Source: Paralithodes platypus (taxonomy: Eukaryota > Arthropoda > Malacostraca > Decapoda > Lithodidae). From it: a stretch of DNA of 64,000 nucleotides. The position numbers and the translations under genes were made by a program. Shown in pieces: positions 45,748-57,309 of the stretch. The notes below the pieces were generated by a model. It was given only the letters and a program-made list of their open reading frames with translations. It was not told where the DNA came from and did no database searches. Within the stretch, counting starts at the first letter, position 1, and every line of letters starts with the position of its first letter. The stretch lies in the NCBI GenBank assembly GCA_032716605.1, contig CM064481.1, positions 19,586,811 through 19,650,810 on the forward strand. The letters are read 5' to 3'.

Positions 45748-48700
45748 TAAAATGCCCCAGAACGAGAAGCCCACCACAGAAGCCACGAGCGAACACCACA
45801 CAGAAACACCCGAAAGAAAGGTCCACAGAACGAAAGGACCAGCTGACCGAGCCAACCAGTTCAGACAGGCCCAAGCCCGCAGGGCTAAGCAGCTCCAAAC
45901 CACACCTGCCTACCCCTTCTAAACACTGACCTTTCCCACACCTCACATACACTACCCCTCGTGTCCTACACCTCTATCTACATGATGACGAACATAAATA
46001 CACCTTAAAGTTAATACACCCATGCTCTGTCCCTAAGTTTAGGATATTAATATCAACACCCTAAAATACCTTGTCTTGCCAGACTAAGTTTCTGAAGACC
46101 AATCGCCCCCATAAATCTATGTATTCAATCCTTAGGTTAGTTATTAATATCAACATACCCTAAAATACCTTGTCTTGCCAGACTAAGTTTCTGAAGACCA
46201 ATCGCCCCCCTAAATCTATGTATTCAATCCTTAGGTTAGTTATCTTTATCCGCCATTGTGTTCATCTTTTCCATTTACTTTTCCACAATTGTTATACGTC
46301 TTCCACTCACCTCCTTCGTATCCACATTCCACACTACTCCATTTTGCTTCGTGTCCTACACCTCTTACCCGCCAGACTCTACCTACATGATGATGAACAG
46401 GAATACACATTCATATTAAAACACCCATGCCTGTCCCTAGGTTGAGCCAATGCCAAACAGCCATAAATCAATGTATGTTCTTCCATCCGAGAAGTAGTAT
46501 GTTAAAACCCCATGTCCTAATTAATAAGAAACTAAGATACCCACGGGTACACCAGTGATATAGAACCATTGCCCCCGTAAGACCTAGACAGCCATGACTA
46601 CAGATGTTAGCCACCATGCTGTAACTCCAATTCTTACCCCAACCAGAGATTGTATAGATAACCTTTGTTACCAGTATCTATCATAGTACCTCGAAACAAT
46701 AACGAAGTACCCCTACGAACTGCCGCTTTTCTTTGGTCTATATTTCATAGAAAACGCAGTTCCCAGGGACAACTAGACGTACAAGAAATTGTGTCAAATA
46801 ATAGGTCCATAACCCCTCGTATTGACGAGTAATAATACACCATGTTTTTCCCTACTTTATCCACAGTCAAGCACACACCTACAGTTAACCTCCTTCTCCC
46901 CCACCGCCCCACAGTCCACATGATTCTATCTTTTCCAGACTCATATACCACCCCGTATTTGCATCCCCCGGTAGCATTTGGCTAACGTACTTTCACTGTC
47001 CTTTCAAACTCCAATATCAACTGTAGCCTAATGCCACCCCCACGCCCGGAGACCTTAGGGTCAAATTTCCACGTAGCCCCCCTGAACTCTCTCCCTCTCA
47101 TTAACACCCCGCGCTCCTCGACTCTCTTCCGACCTATACCTCATACCTATTGAAGATCCTTAATTTTTCCGTTGCTAACGCTCTCCAACCTTTTATATAT
47201 ATACTCCTATCCAGCCTACCTTCCCTTAGTAGGCCGGAACAACATTAGAACTTTACTAACCCCTTGCATGCCTTCTATTCCCTTACAACCCATTCACAAC
47301 CCTGCACCCAATGATCGTCGGTGCGAGGCTAGCCGCCTCACCAGTAACTAACTTCTATTGCCATACTTCCAGATAAATGTGGCAGACTTAGCAACCCAGT
47401 CTCCACCACATCCAGCAAACCATGCAATTAACAACCCAACCGATTAAACCAGCTAGTCAAGACACCTTCGGTTTTGATATTACGAACACCCACATCTGTC
47501 TCATAAACAGAGGGTTATTACAAACACTTGTGATATTATGTTCCCTAGCCACAGCCGCCGGACGACCATCACAGAGAGAGGGCGCGCAACTACCCCTTTT
47601 TACCCACCCGAGGAGGGAGACCCCCACCCCTGTGGAGGTATACCTGACCCTTGTTTTGACTTCCGGGTCATTGCCAGGTAGCACAGGAATTCTTCCTATC
47701 AATGAACAAACCATGCATGACTAACACCTCTACTAACCTCTATTAACTCACAATAAACCATTTACCTTTCTTGCATACTCTGATCACTAAATTAGCACCT
47801 CAGCTATACCATAGAATGAAGATTGAACAATCTAAGAGAGACGCTCCTATCACAGCTGTCCCCATCCTCCTCGCAAAGTAGATCCAGTCTCTCTCCCCTA
47901 AATAATTCCAGTATAGCCAAAATAGTACCTCTTACTAAGGCTCAGTTATATCATATTATGAAGGCTTCCTATAGCCATGTGTCACAACAGTAATCACCAC
48001 CTTACCTAGTCCCCGCATCTATTGAGAGCTCAAATAAGTCCATAAGACTCGAGATCCCTATGGCCTACAGGGCCCAAAACCGAGCCTATAAACCCAGCTC
48101 CAGCCCCCAGTAAAATCAGTTGAAAGATAGACACCAACCCGGGTTGGTCACCAGAGTTAACCTTGAGCTCTGTGGTGATGGGCTGGTCTATCAGATTGAG
48201 AACTGAGCGATCTCTGCCATGACCATAGCTTACTCTGACTGTTCCTTTTACTTATATATTTTCTAGATCTCAAGTGACGGCGTCTCTTCCGTGGATTGAC
48301 CTCCCAATCTACCAAGATTGGAAGCCAAAGCGTCACATTTTTCCTTTGCCCCTCAGCTTTCTCTTCATAATTGCTGAGGGGCACAGGGCCCTGGGTGGGG
48401 CTTTGGTTTCCCGGGCGTTTCTGTCGCCCTCCTCAGCTCCCCGCCATGGAGTGGCTTCGGTCACCCATGCTTTATTGTGGTCAGCTGGGAGGGTTCTGTG
48501 GGGGCGCTCGGTTATGGCCTTGGTCTTACTCGGGGCCTTGGGGCTGTTCGGCCAGGCAGCTTGGGGAACAACAACAACAACAACAACCTTGAGCTCTATC
48601 CTTGTTGGTTGCTGAGAAGTGAGTTCCAGAGCTGGCAGACTCCGTGGCAGATTTGGATAGAAGGACCTGTCCACGTACTTGAGAACTTCCTACATATGGA

Positions 48701-49507
48701 CAACCTGGACGGCCGCGGAACCAGTCGTTAGCCCCCATCATCACGGACGCAAGATAACCAGGACCAGACCAATCAAATACTACCCAAGATTCACTCTATC
48801 AGTACTACATTACTACAGTGCTATTTAGAGATTCACTTATTAATATTTCTACGAAGTGGCTATATCTTTGCCCAGCGTAATTCATATATAACCATTCCAT
48901 TTGGGAAGTGCTAAGCGTATCAGTGTTTATTAATTAACAGGCGACATTAACTCTCGTAATTACCTTTATCCAGATATTATTACATAGAAGTAAAACCCTA
49001 GTGATATATAACGTTCGCCCACTGATTTGTGTTCTACGTATTTCTGCCATAAGAATATAAAACTTAGATCAGTACCCCCTGAGGTTACTAGAATTCCCGT
49101 GCTCTAAAATACGCATGTCTAATCTAGTCTGTGAACTACTACTTGTGCACCAGAGCTACCAGTAATAAATCTAACAGTGAATATGAATCTATAAGTAACA
49201 TTGATGGTCTCCAGTATAAACCTGTGAATTAAAGCCAGTGATCAGAAGATTAATACCTGAACGTTGGAAGTGGGAGACTAGGCTCCATCCAGATCCACTT
49301 ATGCTAGTGTTGTTCAATTCTATATTTTGTCTTGCACGAGTATTTCAGAAGTGGTATATCAATAAACGTGATCGTGTGTCTTGTTACCATGTGTTTATTT
49401 TGTGTTCTCTATTCTTCATACCTTGTATTGTGCATGCAGCCTTATATACCCAGTCAGTTAGAACTCACATTACCCAAGTTAAACCTGTAGAAAAACAGGG
49501 CATAACA
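45748..49507 (+). mobile_element. Solo LTR of the Gypsy family (LTR E) with nested SINE-like element
   Basis: Starts taaaatgcccc, ends ggcataaca, and is flanked by the direct repeat gtact at 45743-45747 and 49508-49512. No internal region is present, so it is a recombination product of a full element. It carries a SINE-like copy at 48172-48584 and lacks the TATA-containing block seen in A, B and D. The short open frame at 45752-45922 is intact. Confidence 0.93.
48172..48584 (+). mobile_element. SINE-like retroelement, 5'-truncated copy inside LTR E
   Basis: Collinear with the minus-strand element at 4735-5258 but lacking about its first 110 bp, and ending in (AAC)n. It is flanked by the 13-bp direct repeat aaccttgagctct at 48159-48171 and 48585-48597. 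The host LTR sequence continues on the right as in its sister copies. Truncation at the 5' end with a target duplication is typical of LINE-driven retrotransposition. Confidence 0.88.
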
Positions 49508-49512
49508 GTACT

Positions 49513-50000
49513 CTTGGGTTTGGGGTCTTAAATGCATACAAGTGTTGTGCCAGTGCTATACATATTGTATCACCGGACTAACATAAGAGGGTTGGGATGC
49601 CAGTGCTATACATATTGTATCATCGGACTAACATAAGAGGGTTGGGATGCCAGTGCTTTCCAACTTCACTTAACTGTCCTGACCTTCATAAGAGTCTTCC
49701 AGGGACTTTGGATGGGTTTATATTTGGGCCTTTTATGAATACATGCCTTGTCGCCAGTGCCTAGGACAGCGTATCGTAAGGACTCTATGCAAAGTGCCGT
49801 TACGCCAGTGCTACAGTATCTCGCAAGCCCTGACTTAGAGAGAAGTCAACTGCCAATGCATGAACTTCTAACAAACCTTATTGGGGTTAGGTTTACTACC
49901 ACTAGAGTGCATATCCGTACAGCTTTCTCTAGCGACAGTAATTCTTAGAGATCGAGGCGAGGAATTGATATTGAGGTGCCACCATGGTGATTCAATAATA
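49513..50000. repeat. Degenerate tandem sequence with a 50-bp unit
   Basis: A 50-bp unit beginning gccagtgctatacatattgt is present twice head to tail (49549-49598 and 49599-49648) with one difference, followed by further gccagtgct-started, more diverged units to about 49810. Related words lie left of LTR E. No gene. Confidence 0.7.
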
Positions 50001-50174
50001 GTTATCGAGAAATGAATGGCTAGGGGATTCAATTTACCGGCAGCTGAAATGAAACCGAGTATAATGTGTTCTATAAGGAAATCCAAGAAGGTGAAAGTGT
50101 CTAAAATGTGTTCAAATTAACTCCTTCTGTACCGGTGACATAATTTTAACTATATTCTAGCTATATTTAGACGA
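50001..50174 (-). repeat. Inverted repeat, right arm
   Basis: Partner of 44740-44913. It lies just upstream of the Penelope endonuclease fragment, so it might be untranslated sequence of that element; that link is a guess. Confidence 0.7.
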
Positions 50175-50264
50175 TTTTGTACAGTTTAAGAAGGATCTGT
50201 GGTGGCTCAAAGGACACACCGGTAATAAACAAAAAAAGATTAATGATTCAATACGGTACACAAC

Positions 50265-50645
50265 CAAGGAGTGACAAAATGTGGTAACCCAAGATGCAAA
50301 TTATGCACACGAATAATCGAAGGGAATCAATTCAAATTTGTAGATACTATCTACACATTTGACATTAATCATAATATGAATTGCTCCACGCTCAATTGTA
50401 TCTACGTGATTCGTTGTAATGGCTGTAATTCCATCTACATTTGCGAGACTTGGAATCTTGGACAAACCTGCAAAGGGACCATACAAGACATAATACAGGG
50501 CTATATGTAAATACTCACATATCAAAATGTGCTAAAGATAAATCTCCTAACTTTAATATAATGCCTTTTTACAAAGTTAAGAAAAATGATGTTGCTTTGA
50601 GAAAGTTATTTCATAAATAAATTCAAGTCTCATTTGAATAAGGAA
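50265..50645 (+). pseudogene. Penelope-like element GIY-YIG endonuclease fragment
   Basis: 50271-50510 encodes KCGNPRCKLCTRIIEGNQF, a spacer, then NCIYVIRCNGCNSIYICETW. The Cys-rich lead and the IY...YIC pair match the linker and GIY-YIG endonuclease that end Penelope-like retroelements, with YIG changed to YIC. After the stop the same kind of sequence continues in another frame (KSPNFNIMPFYKVKK, then LRKLFHK), as in Penelope C-termini. No reverse transcriptase is present upstream, so it is a 5'-truncated remnant. Confidence 0.75.
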
Positions 50646-50948
50646 CTATAAATAGACTCTGAACGAAAAACAATATTGGAATAAATACGAAGTTTTTTTT
50701 TAACTGTCATAACCTTCAGCCTAAATATTACTGTCAATACCAGTGCCTGGTAATCCACAGAAGAGTGCAGACCAATTTCCTGACTCTGGAACCAGCCGCT
50801 CTTGACATTATTTAATAACTTAGGATCTACGAAAGTAGAGAAATGCATTTTAACACTTTTAGGACATAAACATATTTTTAATATAAACGCAAAAGTCTGT
50901 TCCTTCTAATAAGATACTCGGACGTACTTTTTAAACCCTTATTTTTTA
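50646..50948. other. Gene-less stretch
   Basis: AT-rich sequence, possibly the 3' end of the Penelope fragment. Nothing else seen. Confidence 0.4.
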
Positions 50949-51338
50949 CCGGGTGGATGGGACTCGTTAGCCTTGGTCGGCAACCCATCTAGGGGAGACA
51001 ACCTTATAAAAATCCGGGTGGATGGGACTTGTCAGCCTTGGTCGGCAACCTGTCTAGGGGAGTAAACCTGATACAAATCCGTACTGCTTACCTAAGGGTA
51101 AGGCAGGTTAGTGGATGGACTAGCCGAACACCACTGTAGAAAAATAGTGCTGAAAAGATACATAGAAGGCCTCGGGGTTGGATGGACCCTAAATTGAGTG
51201 GTCAATCCTGTAAGTCCTTTAGTAAACTGGCATGGGTTGTCCCTCTTACAAGGGATAGGTCCGCTTGGGGGCCTTCTGTGTATGGCCACCCTCATTAAGG
51301 GGAATAAGGCGTCCGGCAATAGATAGATAGATAGATTT
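50949..51338 (+). repeat. Dispersed repeat ending in (TAGA)n
   Basis: Begins with two head-to-tail units of ccgggtggatgggact...tctaggggag (50949-50998 and 51014-51062) and ends gcgtccggcaatagatagatagat. The same end, ggcgtccggcaatagatag, is found at 61276-61300. A microsatellite 3' tail common to two loci suggests the 3' end of a LINE or its non-autonomous derivative. Confidence 0.65.
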
Positions 51339-51485
51339 TTTGCATGCAATCAATTTTAAATGCAATATAAATTTAGCACTAACATAGTTTAAGCTTTATG
51401 CAGTGAACCTCCTCTTTTCTACACACCTTTAGTGTGGACAAATATATACGCATATTTTTTACCACAAGAATCTATAATGTTCATG

Positions 51486-51488
<3 letters not shown>

Positions 51489-51527
<39 letters not shown>

Positions 51528-51611
51528 TATATATATATATACAGTATATATATATATATACAGTATATAATTATATATATACAGTATATATATATATACA
51601 GTATATATATT
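51489..51611. repeat. (TA)n microsatellite with atacagtat interruptions
   Basis: Runs of TA broken by cag at roughly 20-bp intervals. Apparent open frames on both strands here are simple-repeat artefacts. Confidence 0.95.
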
Positions 51612-52080
51612 GTCACGGGGTGGAAATGATATTCGTTTATATAACTACTCCCCTGATCTTATGTATTTTATGTAATGCCTCAGTGAGCAATACACAACTA
51701 CTGTATGCAGTAGAATTATACATTTATTATAGAGGTTACCTGATATGGGGACAACTGGCTTGATAATTAGCCTAATAACATGTGTACAGCCTATAACCTA
51801 GCATATAAAGGTATAAATATCATCATAGTTATAAAGGCACTCTTGAAAATAAATACACATGTAACAGGCAATTATATTTATTAATGATATGTGCAGAAAT
51901 ATGATAAGGCTTCACACAGCCTATAGTCTGTTTACTCCTAGCCTAGCCTATCTCAAAGCCTACTGATTTAACCTAACTTAACACAAAAGTCTAGCCTAGC
52001 CTAACTTTAAATACTGTACTGTAGAATACTAGGACACAAGGCTCAGTGATCAGCAGTCTATGACCAGTACCAGTAATGCA
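51612..52080. other. Gene-less stretch with cctaacct-type words
   Basis: AT-rich, with repeated tagcctagcctaac and aacctaacttaac words near 51945-52010. No gene or RNA recognised. Confidence 0.5.
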
Positions 52081-52315
52081 AAATATATGGTAATCTAACC
52101 TTCTTGCCCGACACTGTAGCCTAAACTAAATATATGGTAATCTAACCTTCTTGCCCGACACTGTAGCCTAAACTAAATATATGGTAATCTAACCTTCTTG
52201 CCCGACACTGTAGCCTAAACTAAATATATGGTAATCTAACCTTCTTGCCCGACACTGTAGCCTAAACTAAATATATGGTAATCTAACCTTCTTGCCCGAC
52301 ACTGTAGCCTAAACT
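52081..52315. repeat. Five perfect tandem copies of a 47-bp unit
   Basis: The unit, starting aaatatatggtaatctaacc and ending tgtagcctaaact, is repeated five times without a difference: 52081, 52128, 52175, 52222 and 52269 are the unit starts. Flanks diverge at once. Identity among the units points to recent expansion. Confidence 0.97.
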
Positions 52316-53201
52316 AAATCACTGACCTACATGTGTACAGTATAACCCTCCTAACTGGTTACACACTGAATATCTTACCTGGTAATCACCCTAGGGACTT
52401 AAAGCTCATAGGATGGTATTTGGCCCTCCAATATAGGAAAGACCCAATCCTGTCTGCCCAAAACCAAGGTGATCACCCTCACTGGTCAGCCTCCACGTGT
52501 GTAATGTAGAACAAGACCCCCCAAGCGTGCATCCCCCTTCTCCGTGAAGGAAAAACACCCACTAATGAATGTATGAACTAATGAATGTAGCAGAAATCTG
52601 CAGAATATTGTACGAAACTCAACTAGGAACAAAATATGTCAACATAGGAATACAAAAATGTGGTTACTACTACATATATATATATATACATATATATATA
52701 ATACATATACATATATATATATTTGGCATACAGCCGAACAAGTACAAAACAGAGGTACATAGCAAATCAGGTTTATTAAGGGGCTACTGTTTATTTTTTG
52801 GACCTATACATCCCCCCCCCCCCCCCCCACCACCCCCTAGCGGGCCTAGCTAGACCTCCATCAAGCTTAAAAAACACTCACTAGACCCCCTTTCAAGATA
52901 AATTTGTACATTTTTCGGAAAATTTCCCGAAAGTTACATGCTCGCTATTGCTTGCCAGGATAAAAGACACCTAAATGACAAAAAGTCTTAATATTGACAA
53001 AGAAATGGGGCGAAAGGTCTTAAAATCGCCAAACTAATGGGTCGAATGCTTTAAAATATGAAAACTAAAGGGGCTAAGCAAGAGGGAGAAAGGTGTCCAG
53101 AAAAATTACCCATCTCCCCTTAAATGGGTTTGACAACGTGGATTATAACCAAATGTTTAGCCTCAATAAGAATACAACACACAACCATGGTGGGAGGTTT
53201 G
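52316..53201. other. Gene-less stretch with microsatellites and repeat R
   Basis: Contains (TA)n near 52670-52720, a C-run near 52811-52828 and the minus-strand copy of repeat R at 52930-53040. The short open frame across 52569-52853 translates the TA and C runs and is not a gene. Confidence 0.6.
52930..53040 (-). repeat. Dispersed repeat R, copy on minus strand
   Basis: Its reverse complement (ccattagtttggcgatttt ... tagcgagcatgtaactt) aligns with 972-1045, with an extra block of about 50 bp here. Confidence 0.6.
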
Positions 53202-56200
53202 TAAAATGCCCCAGAACGAGAAGCCCACCACAGAAGCCATGAACGAACACCACACAGAAACACCAAAGGAAAGGTCCACAGAACGAAAGGACCAGCTGAC
53301 CGAGCCAGCCATTTCAGACAGGCCCAAGCCCGCAGGGCTAAACAGCTCCAGGACACACCCATTTACCTTTTCTAAACTGACCATTTTCCACACCTCACGT
53401 ACACTAACCCCCTCGTGTCCTACACTCCTAACTACAAAGATGATGAACAGGAATATACATTCATATTAAAAACACCCATGCCTGTCCCGACGTTGAGCCA
53501 ATGCCAACACATCAGACAGCCATAATTATATCTATGTATGTTCTTGCATCCGAGAAGTAGATGTTATATATCTTAGAAGTTCAAACACCCACGCTTGTCC
53601 CTAGACCTCTTATATCATTTTCCATGACGAGTATAGATATGTGTAACCCGTGCTCAGTCGCCCCTTGCATTGTTCCTCTAGTAACTAAGTCTATAATATT
53701 AACTGCCACCAGCATTGATGCGACATAGCGGCAGTGTCCTTGTGTCGTATTGTGCCAAGTACAGATCAACCAGGTTTCATCACCTTATTAGGACGACGAC
53801 TATAATGTCATCGTTCATCGATGTATGCAATCCTTTAGGTTAAGTATTTTATCCGCCATTGTGTTCACCTTTTTCCATTTACTTTCCACAATTGTCATAC
53901 GTCTTCCCCTTGCCTCCTTCGTATCCACAGTCCACACTACGCCAATTTACTTCGTGTCATACACCTCTTACCCCAACCAGAGATTATATAAGATAACCTG
54001 GTTATCAGTATCTGTCATAAGTACCCCGAAACAATAACTAAGTACCCCTACGAACTGCCGCTGTTGTTGATATTTATATTTAATAGAAAACGCAGTTCCC
54101 AGGGCCAACTAATAGTATCCATAACCCTCGGACTGATCACATAACTCTATCTTTTCCAGACTCCTATACCACCCCATAGTTGCATTCCCCGGTAGCATTT
54201 GGCTAACGTATTCTACTGCCTTTTCAAACTTCCATATCAATTGTAGCCTAATGCCACCCCCACGCCCAGGGACCTTAGGGGCAAAATTTCCCTGTAGCCC
54301 TTGAACTCTCCCCCCCCCCCCCTCTCATTAAGACACCCGCGCTTCTCGACTCTTGTCCGACCTAGCCTCTCTCTCATACCTCTTGAAGATCCTTGAATTG
54401 TCCGTTACTAACGCTCTCCAACCTTTTATATATATACTCCTATCCAGCCTACCTTCACTTAGTAGGCCAGAACAACATTAGAACTTTACTAGCCCCTTGC
54501 ATGCCATCTATTCTCTTACAACACATTCACAACCCTGCACCCAATGGTCGTCGGTGCGAGGCTAGCCGCCCCGCCAGTAACTAACTTCTATTGCCATACT
54601 TCCAGATAAATGTGGCAGAGTTAGCAACCCAGTCTCTACCATATCCAGCAAACCCTACAATTAACAACCAGCCGAGTAAAACCAGCTAGCTAAGGCACCT
54701 TCGGTTTTGGTATTAAAGACACTCACATCTGTCTCATACACAGAGGGTTATTACAAACACTGGTGATATGGCAAGCCCCTAGCCACAGCCGCCGGACAAC
54801 TATATCAGAGAGAGGGCGCCCAGCTCCCCCTTTTTGCCCACCCGAGGAGGGAGACCCCCACCCCCGCGGAGGTATACCTGGCCCCTGTTTTGACTTTCGA
54901 GTCATTGCCAGGTAGCACAGGAATTCTTCCTATCAATGAACTAACCATGAATGACTAACACCTTTACTAACCTCTATTACCTCACAATAAACCATTTACC
55001 TTTCTTGCATGCTCTGATCACTAAATTAGCACCTCAGCTATACCATAGAATGAAGATTGAACAATCTAGAGAGACGCTCCTATCACAGCTGTCCCCATCC
55101 TCCTCGCAAAGTAGATCCAGTCTCTCTCCCGTAAATACGTCCAGTATAGCCAAAATAGTACCTCTTACTAAGGCTCAGTTATATGAAAATATAAAGGCTT
55201 CCTATCGCCCTGTGCCACAACTGTAAATACCATCTTACCTAGTCCCCATATCTATTGAGAGCTCAATTAAGTCCATAAGACTCGAGTCCCTACTGTCTAC
55301 AGGGTCCAGAACCGAGCCTATAAATCTAACTCCCGCCCCCAGTCAAATCAGTTGAAAGCTAGACACCAACCAGGGGTCACTACCCTGCAGTTAATTTCTA
55401 GCTCTGCCCTTGTGTTGTTCCGGAGTGAGATCCCAGAGCCGGCAGACTCCGTGGCAGATTTGGATAGAAGGACCTGCCCACGTATTGAAGAACTTCACAC
55501 ATATGGCCCCCCTGGACGGCCGCGGAACCAGTCGTTAGCCCCCAACATCATGGACGCAAGATAACCAGGACCAGACCCATCAGATACTACCCAAGATTCC
55601 CTTTAGCAGTACTACATATTACTGTGCTGTTTTAGATTCACTAATTAATATTTCTACGAAGTGGCTAAGACCTTGCCCAGTGTAATTCATACTTAACCAT
55701 TCCATTTGGGACGTACTAAGCGATCAGTGCTCTTTAATTAACAGGCGACCTTGACTCTCGTAATTACCTTATTCAGATATTAACCCTTTATTAGCGGCGC
55801 GCAACATAAGTCGAGTTAAAAAAAGCTGGACTATGTGGCGGCGCTCGACATAACTCGAGTGGCAATTTCAGCACGTAATGTGGCTGAGAGAGAGAGACAA
55901 GTGGTGGCAGGAGACTAGCGAGCGTATGACTGCTCCAGACCACCGCGGCGAACCTACTGACACAAATCTCAGCTCCCTCCTCCCTCTCTCACTCGCTACA
56001 TACTCAATTATGTACTGAAAGTACCGAATTACCTGCTTTTTGCACTCGCGTTGCACGGTTATTGCAAGAAAACTATCCATCATACAAGGATCGTTATGGT
56101 GTCATTCGAAAGCTCTGTTTATGCCCTTTCAGGGATAGGTACTTGTTTTACGTTCTGGGTCTTATTTAGGCATGAAAATGATCACGTAAACAGCCCTATT

Positions 56201-56784
56201 TTGGCTAAAAACACCCCGCTGTGCGGTACACATAAATAAACCGCATAGGCCGCTCGTAAGGTGTTAAAACTCTAGTGATATCTAACGTTCGCCCACTGAT
56301 TTGCGTTCTATGTATTTCTGAGACAAGGATATAAAACTTAGATCAGTACCCCCTGAGGTTACTAGAATTCCCGTGCTCTAAAATACGTGTGTCTAATCTA
56401 GTCTGTGAACTACTACTTGTGCACCAGAGCTACCAGTAATAAATCTAACAGTGAATATGAATCCATAAGTAACATTGATGGTCTTCGGTATATAAACCTG
56501 TGAAATCAAAGCCAGTGATCAGAAGATTAATACCTGAACGTTGGAAGTGGGAGACTAGGTTCCATCCAGATCCACTTATGCTAGTGTTGTTCAATTCTAT
56601 TATATTGTCTTACACAAGTATTCTGCAGTGGTATATCAATAAACGTGATCATGTAACTTGCTACCATGTGTTTCTTTGTGTTCTCTATTCCTCATATCTT
56701 GTATTGTGCATGCAGCCTTATATACCCAGTCAATTTAGAACTCACATTACCCAAGTTAAACCTGTAGAAAAACAGGGCATAACA
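53202..56784 (+). mobile_element. Solo LTR of the Gypsy family (LTR F), mosaic, with nested TTAA element
   Basis: Starts taaaatgcccc and ends ggcataaca, flanked by gtttg at 53197-53201 and 56785-56789. The 5' part to about 55400 follows the A/B type. 55400-55660 follows the E type and lacks the TATA block. 55660-55780 is again A-like, and the end from 56268 is E-like. A 480-bp element sits at 55784-56263. A one-base deletion shifts the short LTR frame. Confidence 0.92.
55784..56263. mobile_element. piggyBac-like non-autonomous element in LTR F
   Basis: 480 bp between TTAA at 55780-55783 and 56264-56267. Ends: ccctttattagcggcg at the left and, as reverse complement, caccttacgagcggcc at the right, which are imperfect inverted repeats. 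Sister LTRs (20810-20825, 30770-30785, 43950-43965) show the uninterrupted site cagatattaaaactctag with one TTAA. No transposase frame inside. Confidence 0.9.
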
Positions 56785-56810
56785 GTTTGATTGGAAGAAA
56801 TTCATTTCTA

Positions 56811-57026
56811 TAGGTAAGGTAGCGTCAATGAACTTGACAATAATCTTTATCCTTGATCTCTTTGTAACTCAAAAGTTCCTAGAGCAAACTGGATGTAAAT
56901 ATCCACACCTATTTCCTGGTGGACTCTTCCCAAATGATAGAAACGTCAGTCCGATTGCTTTCATACATTTTGAGTTATAAGAAGTTAAGGGGTCAAGATT
57001 ATTGTCAAGTTCGCTGGCGCTACCTA
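56811..57026. mobile_element. TA-flanked inverted-repeat element (Tc1/mariner-like MITE)
   Basis: 216 bp with terminal inverted repeats of about 60 bp: taggta(agg)tagcgtcaa...gacaataatct at the left against taggtagcgccagcg...gacaataatct read from the right. TA dinucleotides at 56809-56810 and 57027-57028 fit the Tc1/mariner target. No coding capacity. It lies 21 bp after the target duplication of LTR F. Confidence 0.8.
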
Positions 57027-57240
57027 TAGTGTATGTGGACACTTTTTTCACATATAAGATCTGTTCTACCTGGAACAAACTTCCTTCAGAAGTTGTAAAC
57101 AGTTCAAGAAGAATGTAGATAGTATTTTTCACACTGCAATGAGTGTATTGCTCTACACAATATATCTCCTTCCACTTCCAGTATCTCCTCGGAACAGGCT
57201 ACAAGGTCTTTGAGATACTAACTATTCTTTGTAATATTTG

Positions 57241-57244
<4 letters not shown>

Positions 57245-57288
<44 letters not shown>
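57245..57288. repeat. (CT)n microsatellite
   Basis: Uninterrupted TC dinucleotides immediately before the LINE remnant; the reading frame there opens through the repeat by chance. Confidence 0.95.
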
Positions 57289-57291
<3 letters not shown>

Positions 57292-57309
57292 GCTCTCGCT
57301 TCTCTCATA

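Noticed and set aside
51419..51629. Open frames on both strands over the TA repeat
   Set aside because: They translate a microsatellite only.
52081..52315. CRISPR array
   Set aside because: Units are head to tail with no spacers, and the genome is eukaryotic.
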